Below the pieces are notes generated by a model that worked only from the letters and a program-made list of their open reading frames with translations, did not search any database and had not been told where the DNA came from. Source: Pseudomonas sp. QTF5 (GTDB lineage: Bacteria > Pseudomonadota > Gammaproteobacteria > Pseudomonadales > Pseudomonadaceae). From it: a stretch of DNA of 64,000 nt. The DNA lies in assembly GCF_000512695.2 (NCBI RefSeq), contig NZ_AZRW02000001.1, positions 124,001 through 188,000 of the forward strand, read 5' to 3'. Position 1 is the first letter of the stretch. Each line of letters begins with the position of its first letter. The position numbers were made by a program, and so were the translations under genes. This document shows positions 6,799 through 18,963 of this stretch, piece after piece.

Positions 6799-7803
6799 AT
6801 GGGTTTGTTAGTCGAAGGCCGCTGGCAAGATCAGTGGTATGAAAGCAAGGACGGCACGTTTCAGCGTGAACAGGCGCAGCGTCGCAACTGGCTGACCGCC
6901 GACGGCAAGCCAGGCCCGACCGGCGTCGGTGGTTTTGCCGCCGAGGCTGGTCGTTATCACCTCTACGTATCCCTCGCCTGCCCGTGGGCTCATCGCACGC
7001 TGATCCTGCGTAAGCTCAAAGGGTTGGAAAACCTGATCGAGGTGTCGGTGGTCAGTTGGTTGATGCTGGAAAACGGCTGGACCTTCGATAAAAACCTGGG
7101 CTCAACCGGTGACAAGCTTGATCACTTCAATTTCATGCACCAGCGCTACACCGCCGATACCGCCGACTACACCGGCCGCGTCACTGTACCGGTGCTCTGG
7201 GACAAGCAGACGAATCGCATCGTCAACAATGAATCGGCGGAGATCATCCGCATGTTCAACAGTGCTTTTGATGAGTTGACCGGCAATGACCTGGATTTCT
7301 ACCCGGCGCCATTGCGAGCCGAGATCGATGCGCTGAACGAGCGGATCTATCCAGCGGTGAATAACGGCGTCTATCGCGCCGGGTTTGCCACATCGCAGCA
7401 GGCTTATGAAGAAGCGTTCGATGAGTTGTTCGGTGAGCTGGATCGGCTGGAACAATTGCTGGGCGCGAATCGTTATCTGACGGGTGAATACCTGACGGAA
7501 GCGGATATTCGGCTGTTCACTACGATGATTCGTTTCGATGCGGTGTACTTCGGGCACTTCAAATGCAATCTGCGGCGGATTGCCGATTATCCGAATCTGT
7601 CGAACTGGCTACGAGAGATTTATCAGTGGCCGGGGATTGCCGAGACGGTGAGTTTTGAGCACATCAAGAATCACTACTATGGCAGCCACAAGACCATCAA
7701 TCCGACCGGGATCGTGCCTAAAGGGCCGGCGCAGGATTTCACTGCAGCTCATGATCGGGCGCGGTTGAATGGGAAAGGTGTTTGGCGTAAAGCTGAGGTC
7801 TGA
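6799..7803 (+). CDS. yqjG: glutathionyl-hydroquinone reductase (Xi-class GST)
   Basis: A 334-residue Xi-class glutathione transferase of the YqjG/PcpF/ECM4 family, which reduces glutathionyl-hydroquinones back to hydroquinone and protects against quinone by-products. The catalytic motif is C61-P-W-A in SLACPWAHRTL, and the N-terminal thioredoxin-like domain is followed by the all-helical C-terminal GST domain (YLTEADIRLFTTMIRFDAVY, then NLSNWLREIYQWPGI). The ATG at 6799 is preceded by GAGGAG eight bases upstream, so the TTG at 6793 in the same frame is not needed. It stands alone, convergent with cysG, with a REP doublet between the two. Confidence 0.92.
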   Translation: MGLLVEGRWQDQWYESKDGTFQREQAQRRNWLTADGKPGPTGVGGFAAEAGRYHLYVSLACPWAHRTLILRKLKGLENLIEVSVVSWLMLENGWTFDKNLGSTGDKLDHFNFMHQRYTADTADYTGRVTVPVLWDKQTNRIVNNESAEIIRMFNSAFDELTGNDLDFYPAPLRAEIDALNERIYPAVNNGVYRAGFATSQQAYEEAFDELFGELDRLEQLLGANRYLTGEYLTEADIRLFTTMIRFDAVYFGHFKCNLRRIADYPNLSNWLREIYQWPGIAETVSFEHIKNHYYGSHKTINPTGIVPKGPAQDFTAAHDRARLNGKGVWRKAEV

Positions 7804-7831
7804 TCTGAGCATGGGGGTGGTTTTGAGGGCC

Positions 7832-7929
7832 TCTTCGCGAGCAAGCCCGCTCCCACATTTGATCTGTGTCTGGCCATGAATCTGTGGCTGAACACGGTCA
7901 AATGTGGGAACGGGCTTGCTCGCGAAGGG
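7832..7929. repeat. REP doublet (REPIN) between convergent genes
   Basis: Arms CTTCGCGAGCAAGCCCGCTC (from 7832) and AATGTGGGAACGGGCTTGCT (from 7901) form an inverted pair between the 3' ends of yqjG and cysG. The second arm has a G-to-A change in GTGGGAG. Confidence 0.85.
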
Positions 7930-7942
7930 AGCGACTCAGTCC

Positions 7943-9337
7943 TCAGACCTGCGCCTGAGCCCCTTCAAACCAAGCCAGTTTCTCGCGCAGTTTCACCACT
8001 TCCCCGACGATCACCAGCGTCGGCGCATGCACTTCATGCTCCGCCACCAGCCGTGGAAGGTCGGCCAACGTGCCGGTAAACACCCGCTGATTGACCGTGG
8101 TGCCCTGCTGAATCAACGCCGCCGGGGTATCAGCCGCGCGACCGTGTTTGATCAACTGCTCGCAGATGATCGGCAAACCCACCAGCCCCATGTAAAACAC
8201 CAGGGTTTGCGCCGGCGCGACCAGGTCGGCCCACTGCAGATCGGTGGAACCGTCCTTGAGATGCCCCGTGACAAACCGCACCGACTGCGCGTAATCGCGG
8301 TGGGTCAGCGGAATCCCGGCATACGCCGCGCAGCCGCTGGCGGCAGTAATGCCCGGAACGACCTGGAACGGAATGCCATGGGCCGCCAGTTCTTCGATCT
8401 CTTCACCGCCGCGCCCGAAGATAAACGGATCGCCGCCCTTCAACCGCACCACGCGCTTGCCGGCCTTGGCCAGATCCACCAGATGCTGGTTGATCTGCTC
8501 CTGAGGCACGGCGTGATCGGCGCGGCGCTTGCCGACGTAGACTCGCTCGGCATCGCGACGGCACAAATCCAGAATCGCCGGCGCCACCAGACGGTCATAC
8601 AGCACCACATCGGCCTGCTGCATCAGACGCAAGGCGCGGAAGGTCAACAGGTCGGGGTCACCCGGCCCGGCGCCCACCAGATAAACTTCGCCGGTAGCGA
8701 CAGGTGCGTCGCCATTGATTTTCGCCAGCAGCAAACGCTCGGCCTCAGCGCCCTGCCCGGCCAATTGCCGATCGGCAATCGGGCCTTGGAATACATCCTC
8801 CCAGAACGCCCGGCGTTGCTGCACATCCGGAAACAGGCCTTTGACCTGATGGCGGAAACGCGCCGCCAGGCCGGCCAGTTGACCGTAGGTGGAAGGAATC
8901 CAGGTTTCCAGTTTGGCGCGGATCAACCGCGCCAGAACTGGCGCATCGCCGCCGCTGGACACCGCGACGATCAACGGAGAACGGTCGACGATCGCCGGGA
9001 AGATCACACTGCACAGGGCCGGCGCGTCCACCACGTTGACCGGCACGCAACGCCGATGAGCATCGGCGGAGACTTGCGCGTTCAGCGGTTCGTCGTCGGT
9101 GGCGGCGATGATCAGCCCGCAACCGTCCAGGTCCGTTTCGGCGTAGCCACGCACCAGGCATTCGCCACCGCTGCCGACCACTAACTCGCGCAGTTGCAGT
9201 TCGATTTCGGGTGCGACCACCCGCAGCTGCGCACCGGCTTCGGCCAGCAGGCGGGATTTGCGCAAGGCAATCTCCCCTCCGCCGACGACCAATACACGAC
9301 TGCCGCGAAGGTTATGAAACAGCGGCAGATAGTCCAT
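7943..9337 (-). CDS. cysG: siroheme synthase CysG
   Basis: A 464-residue trifunctional enzyme that makes siroheme, the cofactor of sulfite and nitrite reductases, from uroporphyrinogen III. The N-terminal half is the precorrin-2 dehydrogenase/ferrochelatase with an NAD site [10 protein letters not shown] at residues 16-25. The C-terminal half, from about residue 217 ([20 protein letters not shown]), is the SAM-dependent uroporphyrinogen methyltransferase with [13 protein letters not shown] and the [20 protein letters not shown] segment. Length is normal. The ATG follows the serS TAA with no base between, so the genes are co-transcribed; that neighbourhood is the usual one in Pseudomonas. Confidence 0.96.
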   Translation of the reverse strand: MDYLPLFHNLRGSRVLVVGGGEIALRKSRLLAEAGAQLRVVAPEIELQLRELVVGSGGECLVRGYAETDLDGCGLIIAATDDEPLNAQVSADAHRRCVPVNVVDAPALCSVIFPAIVDRSPLIVAVSSGGDAPVLARLIRAKLETWIPSTYGQLAGLAARFRHQVKGLFPDVQQRRAFWEDVFQGPIADRQLAGQGAEAERLLLAKINGDAPVATGEVYLVGAGPGDPDLLTFRALRLMQQADVVLYDRLVAPAILDLCRRDAERVYVGKRRADHAVPQEQINQHLVDLAKAGKRVVRLKGGDPFIFGRGGEEIEELAAHGIPFQVVPGITAASGCAAYAGIPLTHRDYAQSVRFVTGHLKDGSTDLQWADLVAPAQTLVFYMGLVGLPIICEQLIKHGRAADTPAALIQQGTTVNQRVFTGTLADLPRLVAEHEVHAPTLVIVGEVVKLREKLAWFEGAQAQV

Positions 9338-10630
<1,293 letters not shown>

Positions 10631-10633
10631 TTA

Positions 10634-11008
10634 TCAAAGTTTGGTCAAGGACAGGCCGGCCCAAGTGGCAAGCAGCCCGCCGAATACGCTGATTGCCGCA
10701 TAGCCCAGGGCCAGCGGCACTTGCCCGGTTTCCAGCAGGCGCACCGTATCCAGTGAAAAGGATGAAAAAGTCGTCAGCCCCCCGAGGAAGCCGACCATCA
10801 ACCCGGCGCGCACCGCAAACGGTACCTCCGGGCGAATCAAAAACAGACCGTATAGAACGCCGATCAGCAAACAGCCCACGATATTAACGGCCAGCGTCGC
10901 GGTATAGAAGTGCCGCGGCCAATTCGCGTTGATCCAGTTCCCGGTGGCGAAGCGCAATAGCGTACCGGCGACACCGCCGACAGAAACGGCAACGATCAAT
11001 GGAATCAC
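10634..11008 (-). CDS. crcB: fluoride channel CrcB/Fluc
   Basis: A 124-residue, four-helix membrane protein of the Fluc family, which works as a dual-topology dimer and exports fluoride down its electrochemical gradient. The diagnostic segment [20 protein letters not shown] contains the Phe and Thr/Ser residues that line the pore. The start codon is GTG, overlapping the rarA stop by one base (TAGTG), with GGAG seven bases ahead. No fluoride riboswitch is visible; the gene sits inside an operon and is probably expressed with rarA and serS. Confidence 0.93.
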   Translation of the reverse strand: MIPLIVAVSVGGVAGTLLRFATGNWINANWPRHFYTATLAVNIVGCLLIGVLYGLFLIRPEVPFAVRAGLMVGFLGGLTTFSSFSLDTVRLLETGQVPLALGYAAISVFGGLLATWAGLSLTKL

Positions 11009-12330
11009 TATTTTCTCCGCTGCCGGGGGCTTAGACGATCAAGCTGCGCGAGGTGATTAAGCTTTTCGCCGATCTTCAGCTCCAGACCGCGGGGCACTGG
11101 TTGATAAAACCGTTGCGGTTCGAGCTCGTCCGGGAAGTAGTCTTCGCCAGCGGCGTAGGCATCCGGCTCATCGTGGGCGTAACGGTATTCATCGCCATAA
11201 CCTAATTGCTTCATCAACTTGGTCGGCGCGTTGCGCAAGTGCAGCGGCACTTCGAGCGAACCGTGTTCGGTGGCGCTGCGCATCGCGGCTTTGAAGCCCA
11301 TGTACACCGCGTTGCTTTTCGGCGCGCAGGCCAGATACGTAATGGCCTGGGCCACCGCCAACTCCCCTTCGGGGCTGCCGAGGCGCTCCTGCACTTCCCA
11401 CGCCGCCAGGCACAGGCTCAGGGCGCGGGGGTCGGCATTACCGATGTCTTCGCTGGCCATGCGCACCACGCGCCGAGCCAGGTACAGCGGGTCGCAACCG
11501 CCGTCGATCATCCGCGCGAACCAATACAGCGCGCCATCGGGATTGGAACCGCGCACCGATTTATGCAGCGCGGAGATCTGGTCGTAGAAAGCTTCGCCGC
11601 CCTTGTCGAAGCGCCGGCGGGTATCGCCGAGCAGACTTTGCAGCAGGTCGACGCCGATTTCGCTGTTGTCTTCGGCCAGGTCCGAGGCGTTTTCCAGCAG
11701 ATTGAGCAGACGCCGGCCATCGCCATCGGCGGCGGACAACAGCATCTGGAAACCTTCATCGCTGAGGGTCAGTTGCCGCTTGCCCAGCCCACGCTCTTCG
11801 GTCAATGCGCGATGCACCAGCTTGCGCAGGGCCGCTTCGTCGAGGCTTTTGAGCACATAGACGCGCGCCCGGGACAGGAGCGCGTTATTGAGTTCGAACG
11901 AGGGGTTTTCGGTGGTCGCGCCGATGAAAATCAGCGTGCCGTCTTCAACGTACGGCAGGAATGCATCCTGCTGGGATTTGTTGAAGCGATGCACTTCATC
12001 GACGAACAGGATGGTGCGTTTACCGTACTGCCCGGCCTGTTGCTTGGCGACTTCCACCGCCTGGCGGATTTCCTTTACGCCGGCCAGTACCGCCGAAACC
12101 GTTTCGAAGTGCGCATCGGAGACTTCCGCGAGCAGACGCGCCAACGTGGTTTTCCCCACCCCCGGCGGCCCCCAGAAAATCATCGAATGCAGGGCACCCT
12201 GCTCCAGCGCTTCGCGCAAAGGCTTGCCGCGAGCGAGCAGGTGTTCCTGACCGACATACTCGTCCAGATTGATCGCACGCAGGCGTGCGGCCAAGGGCTG
12301 AGCGATCGGGGCACTGCGAAACAGGTCCAT
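11008..12330 (-). CDS. rarA: replication-associated recombination protein RarA
   Basis: A 440-residue AAA+ ATPase of the RarA/MgsA/WRNIP1 family that acts at stalled replication forks and interacts with SSB. Walker A is GPPGVGKT at residues 54-61 and Walker B is [10 protein letters not shown] near residue 115; a sensor 1 segment [13 protein letters not shown] follows. The C-terminal half is the helical tetramerisation domain. I take the ATG at 12330 rather than the GTG one codon earlier, since it gives the familiar [18 protein letters not shown] start. It follows lolA after a REP-containing 170-base gap and is coupled to crcB downstream. Confidence 0.93.
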   Translation of the reverse strand: MDLFRSAPIAQPLAARLRAINLDEYVGQEHLLARGKPLREALEQGALHSMIFWGPPGVGKTTLARLLAEVSDAHFETVSAVLAGVKEIRQAVEVAKQQAGQYGKRTILFVDEVHRFNKSQQDAFLPYVEDGTLIFIGATTENPSFELNNALLSRARVYVLKSLDEAALRKLVHRALTEERGLGKRQLTLSDEGFQMLLSAADGDGRRLLNLLENASDLAEDNSEIGVDLLQSLLGDTRRRFDKGGEAFYDQISALHKSVRGSNPDGALYWFARMIDGGCDPLYLARRVVRMASEDIGNADPRALSLCLAAWEVQERLGSPEGELAVAQAITYLACAPKSNAVYMGFKAAMRSATEHGSLEVPLHLRNAPTKLMKQLGYGDEYRYAHDEPDAYAAGEDYFPDELEPQRFYQPVPRGLELKIGEKLNHLAQLDRLSPRQRRK

Positions 12331-12394
12331 CACTACTTATGAAACCTCACTGGGTCCTGATGCCGATCAGTTAAAGCGCTAAACACCACAATCC

Positions 12395-12486
12395 CTGTGG
12401 GAGCGGGCTTGCCCGCGATGGCGGCATTACATCCAACATCAGAGTCGCCTGACACAATGCCATCGCGGGCAAGCCCGCTCCCACAG
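12395..12486. repeat. REP doublet (REPIN) inside the lolA-rarA gap, CCCGCGAT flavour
   Basis: Arms CTGTGGGAGCGGGCTTGCCC (from 12395) and CATCGCGGGCAAGCCCGCTC (ending near 12486) are inverted and 40 bases apart. It lies between two genes of the same strand (lolA then rarA), so its hairpins would be in the shared transcript if there is one. Confidence 0.85.
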
Positions 12487-12503
12487 GTTCTATGTTCTGC
12501 TCT

Positions 12504-13127
12504 TTATTCCTGGATCACGTCGGCACCCTTGGGGATGTCGAACTTGAATTTGGACGCTGGAATCGGCTCGTTGGCCTTCACGCCAGTGAACAGGATATTG
12601 GTGCGCTGACCGACGCTGTCAATCATCTGCATGTCATTGACCAGCCCGTTGCGGAACGACAGACGCAGGCTGTCGAACAGGGTGTCTTTGGTTTTCGGCT
12701 TCAAGGTGAAGTCGATCACGCCGCCGGCTTCCTTGGCGCTGATGTCGAAGCTCTGGCTGATCTTGGACACGTCACCGGACAACAACAGTGCCGGAGTCTG
12801 GGTCAGACGCTGATCGAGGGTCTTGATGGTGACCTGCTCCAGGTCCGGGTCCCACAGGGAAACCTTCTTGCCGTCAGACACCATCAGCTGCTCTTGCGGC
12901 GCATCGGTGTGCCAGTAGAACAGGCCCGGGCGCTGCAAGGACATTTGCCCGGCGGTTTCCTGCAACTGAGTGCCGCTGCCATCGAGGGTCAGCTGGGAGA
13001 AGCGCGCGGTCAGGGTCTGGGATTTTTCCAGCAGTTGAGTCAGACGCGCCACGTCCTTGTCATCGGCGTGGGCCGAGAGCGTGGTCAAAGCCAGTACCGG
13101 CAGCAACAGCATGCGGATAAGACGCAT
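12504..13127 (-). CDS. lolA: outer membrane lipoprotein carrier protein LolA
   Basis: A 207-residue periplasmic chaperone that takes outer-membrane lipoproteins from LolCDE across the periplasm to LolB. Residues 1-21 form a signal peptide ([21 protein letters not shown], cut before DDKD). The mature chain has the LolA beta-sheet pattern, including [39 protein letters not shown] and the [11 protein letters not shown] region. The start is ATG 13127 with GAGGA five bases ahead; the frame is open six codons further up. It follows ftsK on the same strand after a hairpin-containing gap, the usual neighbour. Confidence 0.95.
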   Translation of the reverse strand: MRLIRMLLLPVLALTTLSAHADDKDVARLTQLLEKSQTLTARFSQLTLDGSGTQLQETAGQMSLQRPGLFYWHTDAPQEQLMVSDGKKVSLWDPDLEQVTIKTLDQRLTQTPALLLSGDVSKISQSFDISAKEAGGVIDFTLKPKTKDTLFDSLRLSFRNGLVNDMQMIDSVGQRTNILFTGVKANEPIPASKFKFDIPKGADVIQE

Positions 13128-13157
13128 GGGAGTCCTCATAAACATTCGTGGGAGTGC

Positions 13158-13181
13158 GGGCGGCGTCTCAAGACACCGCCC
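13158..13181 (-). other. hairpin between ftsK and lolA
   Basis: On the minus strand GGGCGGTGTCT and AGACGCCGCCC pair around a short loop, leaving a single mismatch. It sits between the ftsK stop and the lolA ribosome binding site with no T-run, so it looks like an mRNA stability or processing structure rather than a terminator. Confidence 0.4.
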
Positions 13182-13195
13182 CTTTCAAAACCGGA

Positions 13196-15601
13196 TCAGT
13201 CGCGCACCGGGCCAGGGGCCAGGACTTCACGCGAACCGTTGGTGTTCATGGACGTCACGACCCCGGCCATTTCCATGGCTTCGATCATGCGGGCCGCGCG
13301 GTTGTAGCCGATTTTCAGCTTGCGCTGAACCGCGGAGATGGACGCGCGACGGCTTTCCAGGACGAACTGCACTGCTTCGTCGTAGAGCGCATCGGTTTCG
13401 GCATCATCGTCACCGCCACCGCCGCCGTTTTCAAAGCCGCTACCGGCCTCTTCGACACCGGCGAGGATGTCATCGTTGTATTCCGGTGCGCCGCGCAGTT
13501 TCCAGGCTTCAACCACCCGGTGAACCTCGTCATCGGACACGAACGCACCGTGAACACGAATCGGCAGACTGGTGCCCGGCGGCATGTACAACATATCACC
13601 GTGGCCCAGCAGTTGTTCGGCGCCACCCTGGTCGATGATGGTCCGCGAATCGATCTTGCTCGACACCTGGAACGCCATACGGGTCGGAATGTTCGCCTTG
13701 ATCAGACCGGTGATCACGTCCACCGACGGACGCTGGGTCGCGAGGATCAAGTGGATACCGGCCGCACGGGCCTTCTGGGCGATACGGGCGATCAGCTCTT
13801 CAACCTTCTTGCCGACGATCATCATCATGTCGGCGAATTCGTCCACGACCACGACAATGGTCGGCAGCTTTTGCAGCAACGGCGCCTCGTCGTGGATGCT
13901 TTCGCGCTTGTACAGCGGATCGCTCAACGGCTCGCCGGCGTCCTGGGCTTCCTTGACCTTGGCGTTGAAGCCCGACAGGTTACGCACGCCCATCTTCGCC
14001 ATCAGCTTGTAGCGCCGTTCCATCTCGGCGACGCTCCAGCGCAAGGCGTTGGCGGCGTCCTTCATGTCGGTGACCACCGGGCACAGCAGGTGCGGAATGC
14101 CTTCGTAGATCGACAGTTCAAGCATTTTCGGGTCGATCATGATCAGTTTGGCGTCTTCCGGGCCAGACTTGAACAGAATCGACAGGATCATCGCGTTCAC
14201 ACCCACCGACTTACCAGAACCGGTCGTACCGGCCACCAGCAAGTGCGGCATCTTCGCCAGGTCGGTGATGACCGGTTTGCCGCCGATATCGTGACCCAGG
14301 GCCAGGGTGACCGGGGACTTGAAGTTATCGTACTCGGGGGTCGACAAGACCTCGGAGAAGCGCACGATCTGCCGGTCTTCGTTAGGGATCTCGATACCGA
14401 CCGTGGTCTTGCCCGGAATCACTTCCACGACACGCACGCTGGTCACGGCCAGGGAACGGGCCAGGTCTTTCGCCAGGTTGGAGATGCGGCTGACTTTGAC
14501 GCCGGCTGCCGGCTGGATTTCGTAACGGGTAATGACCGGGCCCGGGTGAATCGAATCCACCGAGACTTCGACACCGAATTCCTTGAGCTTGATTTCCAGC
14601 AAGTGGCCGACGGCCGCCAGGGATTCAGGCGAATAATTGAGTTGTTTCTTTTCCGCAGGGTCGAGAATCGAGATTGGCGGCAAGGTGCCTTCCACGGCGC
14701 TGTCGACGAACAACGGTGCCTGCTTCTCTTTTTCCACGCGCTTGCTGGGCGCTACGGGTTTGGGCGGTGCCGGGGCGATCACCGGCGGCACCTGCTTCTC
14801 GCGCTCGGACATGTGCTTGCTCAGGGCCTGCTCGCGCTCGATCAGGCGCTCCTTGACCTTGGCCTGCTCGCGTTTATCGGTGACGGTCGGCGCGACCACA
14901 TCATGCATGCGATCGTCGACTTCACGCAGTTGGGCGACCAGTTGCTTGCGTTCCATACGGGCCGCCCACCAGCGATTGGCCGCGCCCTGAAACAGTTCGA
15001 ACAGATCCAGTGTGATCTTGCCGGTGACGTCCATCACCTTGAACCATGACAGGTCGGTGAACACTGTCAGGCCGAACAGAAACAGCGCGATGAACAGCAG
15101 CGTGCTGCCCTGGATGTTCAGCGCGTTCCGGGCCAGATCGCCGAGGCTTTCGCCCAAAGCGCCACCCGCGCCCGCCGGCAGACCGGTCGCCGCATGGAAA
15201 TGGATGTGGGCCAGCGCTGCACCCGACAGCACCAGAAACACCAGGCCAATCAGGCGCCAGGAGAACAGCCAGCCGCTCCATTGCCACGGTTCGTGGCGCT
15301 GGCGGAAGATCTGATACGCCTTGATCGCCAGCAGCAACGGGAAAATGTAGGCGAAGTAACCCAGGACCATGAACAGGATGTCGGCGCTGTAAGAGCCGGC
15401 GGGCCCGCCGAAGTTCTGCACATCGTCGATCTTGCTGTTATGGCTCCAGCCCGGATCGTCTTTGCCGTAGGTCAACAAAGCCATCATCAGGAACAGGCAC
15501 AAGGCGCCGATGGCGATCAATGCACCTTCCTTGAGCCGGTAGTGCAATTGCTGACGCCAGAGCGGAACGACTGTTTTAGGTGCTGCGGTGGATTTCTTCA
15601 A
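13196..15601 (-). CDS. ftsK: DNA translocase FtsK
   Basis: An 801-residue cell-division DNA pump that clears chromosome dimers at the septum and activates XerCD. The N-terminal part has about four membrane helices (residues 25-180). A short linker rich in charged residues and prolines follows, then the motor with Walker A GTTGSGKS at 458-465 and Walker [13 protein letters not shown]. The C-terminal winged-helix gamma domain ([21 protein letters not shown]) reads KOPS sites. I place the start at TTG 15601 ([19 protein letters not shown]), with AGGAAAAG ahead; an ATG at 15694 in frame would add 31 residues. It is divergent from trxB. Confidence 0.93.
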   Translation of the reverse strand: MKKSTAAPKTVVPLWRQQLHYRLKEGALIAIGALCLFLMMALLTYGKDDPGWSHNSKIDDVQNFGGPAGSYSADILFMVLGYFAYIFPLLLAIKAYQIFRQRHEPWQWSGWLFSWRLIGLVFLVLSGAALAHIHFHAATGLPAGAGGALGESLGDLARNALNIQGSTLLFIALFLFGLTVFTDLSWFKVMDVTGKITLDLFELFQGAANRWWAARMERKQLVAQLREVDDRMHDVVAPTVTDKREQAKVKERLIEREQALSKHMSEREKQVPPVIAPAPPKPVAPSKRVEKEKQAPLFVDSAVEGTLPPISILDPAEKKQLNYSPESLAAVGHLLEIKLKEFGVEVSVDSIHPGPVITRYEIQPAAGVKVSRISNLAKDLARSLAVTSVRVVEVIPGKTTVGIEIPNEDRQIVRFSEVLSTPEYDNFKSPVTLALGHDIGGKPVITDLAKMPHLLVAGTTGSGKSVGVNAMILSILFKSGPEDAKLIMIDPKMLELSIYEGIPHLLCPVVTDMKDAANALRWSVAEMERRYKLMAKMGVRNLSGFNAKVKEAQDAGEPLSDPLYKRESIHDEAPLLQKLPTIVVVVDEFADMMMIVGKKVEELIARIAQKARAAGIHLILATQRPSVDVITGLIKANIPTRMAFQVSSKIDSRTIIDQGGAEQLLGHGDMLYMPPGTSLPIRVHGAFVSDDEVHRVVEAWKLRGAPEYNDDILAGVEEAGSGFENGGGGGDDDAETDALYDEAVQFVLESRRASISAVQRKLKIGYNRAARMIEAMEMAGVVTSMNTNGSREVLAPGPVRD

Positions 15602-15897
15602 AACGCTTCTTTTCCTGCGCCCATGGCGCGTCCATCTGTTGAATGACGATAAAAACTGCCCAATCCAGGCAGGTAAAAAAGTTAACAGGCGCAACCGGGA
15701 CTACTTTTAACACTGTGCCCTGGTTTTTCGAAATACGGCACGCACCGCTTTTTTGATACAAACACTGTTACAAGTAGGCATTGTACGGGTTTGTTCGCCC
15801 GATGCCATGCTTGCTGCCTTGGGTACAGCATAGCCAACAGCACAGTACGCGCGGTCCAATTTGAGCATGCATTCTCTTTTGTGACAAAGGCTTATGA

Positions 15898-16866
<969 letters not shown>

Positions 16867-16934
16867 CGGTTAACCTCCTTCAAGGCGGGCTCAACGGCCC
16901 GCTACCGCCCTCCCCTTCTGCAAGCCCGGATGCC

Positions 16935-17615
16935 ATGCTGACTTGGTTACAACGCAACACCCTGACCTTCCCGCCGCTGGAAAAAGCCATGCGCGACCCC
17001 AACGGGTTGCTGGCCGCGGGCGGCGACTTGTCCGCCGATCGTCTGATTCAAGCCTATCGTCACGGCTGCTTTCCGTGGTTCTCGGAGGGCCAGCCAATTC
17101 TCTGGTGGTCGCCGGATCCGCGCACAGTACTGTTTCCCGACGAACTGCACGTCTCCCGCAGCTTGAACAAACTCCTGCGCCAACAACGCTATCAAGTAAC
17201 CTTCGATCGGGATTTTGCCGCAGTGATCCGCGCCTGCGCCGCACCGCGCGAATACACAGACGGCACCTGGATCACCCAATCGATGCAGGACGCCTATGTC
17301 GAACTGCACAAGCGCGGTTACGCCCATTCGGTGGAAGTCTGGGACAATGGCGTGCTGGTCGGCGGGCTCTACGGCCTGGCCATGGGGCAGCTGTTTTTCG
17401 GCGAGTCGATGTTCAGCCGCGCCGACAACGCCTCCAAATATGGCTTTGCCACACTGGTGCGACATCTGAAAGACTCAGGCTTTGTACTGATCGACTGCCA
17501 GATGCCTACCGATCACCTACACAGCCTCGGTGCCCGAGCGATTCCCCGCCGCGAATTTGCCGGCTACCTCGCGCGGCACCTGGATCAACCCGGCCGTGCC
17601 ACCTGGGTTTGCTGA
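16935..17615 (+). CDS. aat: leucyl/phenylalanyl-tRNA--protein transferase Aat
   Basis: A 226-residue aminoacyl-transferase that adds Leu or Phe from charged tRNA to the N-terminus of proteins starting with Lys or Arg, making them substrates of ClpS/ClpAP. Characteristic blocks are [40 protein letters not shown], the active-site region [16 protein letters not shown], and [15 protein letters not shown]. The frame opens upstream at a TTG overlapping trxB, but ATG 16935 ([16 protein letters not shown]) gives the normal length of 226 residues. It is next to bpt, which completes the second branch of the same pathway. Confidence 0.95.
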   Translation: MLTWLQRNTLTFPPLEKAMRDPNGLLAAGGDLSADRLIQAYRHGCFPWFSEGQPILWWSPDPRTVLFPDELHVSRSLNKLLRQQRYQVTFDRDFAAVIRACAAPREYTDGTWITQSMQDAYVELHKRGYAHSVEVWDNGVLVGGLYGLAMGQLFFGESMFSRADNASKYGFATLVRHLKDSGFVLIDCQMPTDHLHSLGARAIPRREFAGYLARHLDQPGRATWVC

Positions 17616-17702
17616 GCGACTTTTGCGCGCGTGGCTTACACTTAATGCGGGGAAACGAATTGAGAGCGCCCCCTAATCAAAAGCTTATCCCGAGGGTTGA
17701 TC

Positions 17703-18410
17703 ATGACCGAGTTGGCGCGTTTGAAGTTCTATGCCACTCAGCCCCACTCTTGCAGCTATCTGCCCGAGGAGCAGGCCACGACGCTGTTCCTCGACCCTAG
17801 TCAGCCCATGGATGTGCACGTCTACGCAGATCTGTCGGAAATGGGCTTTCGTCGTAGTGGCGATCACCTCTACCGGCCCCATTGCCAGCATTGCAATGCG
17901 TGCGTACCGGCGCGCATTCCTGTGGCGCAATTTACGCCCAACCGTCAACAAAAACGCATTGTCAAACGCAATGCCGACCTGCAAGTGCGCCCGGCCAGAC
18001 CAAAGTTCACCGAAGAGTATTTCGACCTCTATCAGCGCTACATCGAACAACGCCACGCCGATGGCGATATGTATCCGCCGAGCCGCGACCAGTTTTCGAC
18101 CTTCCTGGTGCGTGATCTGCCGTTCTCCCGCTTCTACGAATTTCGTCTCGAAGGCAGACTGCTGGCAGTGGCCGTCACTGACTTGCTGCCCAACGGTCTA
18201 TCCGCGGTCTACACCTTCTACGAGCCCGCCGAAGAGCGGCGCAGCCTGGGGCGTTACGCGATCCTGTGGCAAATCGGCGAAGCCCGACGCCTGGGACTGG
18301 AAGCCGTCTATCTCGGCTACTGGATCAAAAACTGCAAAAAAATGAGCTACAAGACCCAATATCGCCCTATCGAACTGCTGATTAATCAGCGTTGGGTCAT
18401 CCTGAGCTAG
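17703..18410 (+). CDS. bpt: aspartate/glutamate leucyltransferase Bpt
   Basis: A 235-residue leucyl-tRNA:protein transferase of the Bpt/ATE family that adds Leu to N-terminal Asp or Glu. The N-terminal domain has the conserved Cys set of ATE1-like enzymes: [18 protein letters not shown] and [17 protein letters not shown]. The C-terminal GNAT-like domain contains [19 protein letters not shown] and [19 protein letters not shown] 17703 follows an in-frame TTG by two codons and begins the standard [10 protein letters not shown]. It ends 100 bases before infA and its 3' end holds a perfect 14-bp palindrome (18377-18390). Confidence 0.95.
18377..18390. repeat. 14-bp perfect palindrome at the 3' end of bpt
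   Basis: GCTGATTAATCAGC lies inside bpt, 27 bases upstream of the candidate infA promoter. It could be an operator for infA or only a coding coincidence. Confidence 0.3.
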
Positions 18411-18416
18411 AACCCC

Positions 18417-18446
18417 TTGGCTTAAACCCCATTTTTCGGGCACAAT
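18417..18446 (+). promoter_or_regulatory. candidate sigma-70 promoter of infA
   Basis: TTGGCT (18417-18422) and CACAAT (18441-18446) are separated by 18 bases, placing a start near 18453 and giving infA a leader of about 58 bases. Each hexamer matches consensus at four positions. Confidence 0.4.
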
Positions 18447-18510
18447 GCACGCCGCTTTTGCCTGGCGCAGTTGCACCGGGCCATTCATTGGACACCGAGG
18501 GCTTTACTGC

Positions 18511-18729
18511 ATGTCGAAAGAAGACAGCTTCGAAATGGAAGGCACTGTCGTCGACACCCTGCCCAACACCATGTTTCGTGTGGAGTTGGAAAATGGGCAC
18601 GTCGTAACCGCGCATATTTCCGGCAAGATGCGCAAGAACTACATCCGTATTCTTACCGGCGACAAAGTGCGCGTCGAGCTGACGCCCTATGACTTGAGCA
18701 AAGGGCGCATCACCTACCGCGCCCGCTAA
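18511..18729 (+). CDS. infA: translation initiation factor IF-1
   Basis: The 72-residue IF-1, a single S1-type OB-fold that binds the ribosomal A site and helps IF-2 and IF-3 at initiation. The protein runs from [20 protein letters not shown] to KGRITYRAR and matches the normal length exactly. A longer frame from 18445 exists but the ATG at 18511 is the standard start. It is followed by a strong terminator and lies back to back with clpA, a common arrangement in gamma-proteobacteria (aat-infA-clpA). Confidence 0.97.
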
Positions 18730-18741
18730 TCAAGTCAATAC

Positions 18742-18768
18742 AAAACGCCCGGCTATGCCGGGCGTTTT
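18742..18768 (+). terminator. rho-independent terminator of infA
   Basis: AAAACGCCCGGC, a three-base loop and GCCGGGCGTTTT: a near-perfect 12-bp stem followed by further T residues, 12 bases after the infA stop. Confidence 0.9.
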
Positions 18769-18803
18769 TGTTTGCCTGGAATTTGATGACCACCCTAAAT
18801 CCG

Positions 18804-18896
18804 ATGTGGGAGCGGGCTTGCTCGCGAATGCAGTTTCACATTCAACATTGATGCAAGCTGACCCACCGCTTTCGCGAGCAAGCCCGCTCCCACAGG
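18804..18896. repeat. REP doublet (REPIN)
   Basis: Arms ATGTGGGAGCGGGCTTGCTC (from 18804) and TTCGCGAGCAAGCCCGCTCC (to 18896) inverted around a spacer of about 40 bases, between the terminators of the convergent infA and clpA genes. Confidence 0.88.
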
Positions 18897-18922
18897 GGTT
18901 TGGTGTGTTCTTCAAGACAGCA

Positions 18923-18946
18923 AAAAGGCGCCTTTCGGCGCCTTTT
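18923..18946 (-). terminator. terminator of clpA
   Basis: AAAAGGCGCC, four bases, GGCGCCTTTT: a perfect stem with T-runs on both strands. It lies 18 bases beyond the clpA stop on the minus strand and can work in both directions. Confidence 0.85.
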
Positions 18947-18963
18947 GCTTTATCGCGTTAACG

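Noticed and set aside
10634..11008. Fluoride riboswitch for crcB
   Set aside because: crcB overlaps the 3' end of rarA; no leader exists in which a riboswitch could form.
13148..15049. 633-codon frame on the plus strand
   Set aside because: Antisense to ftsK, which is certain.
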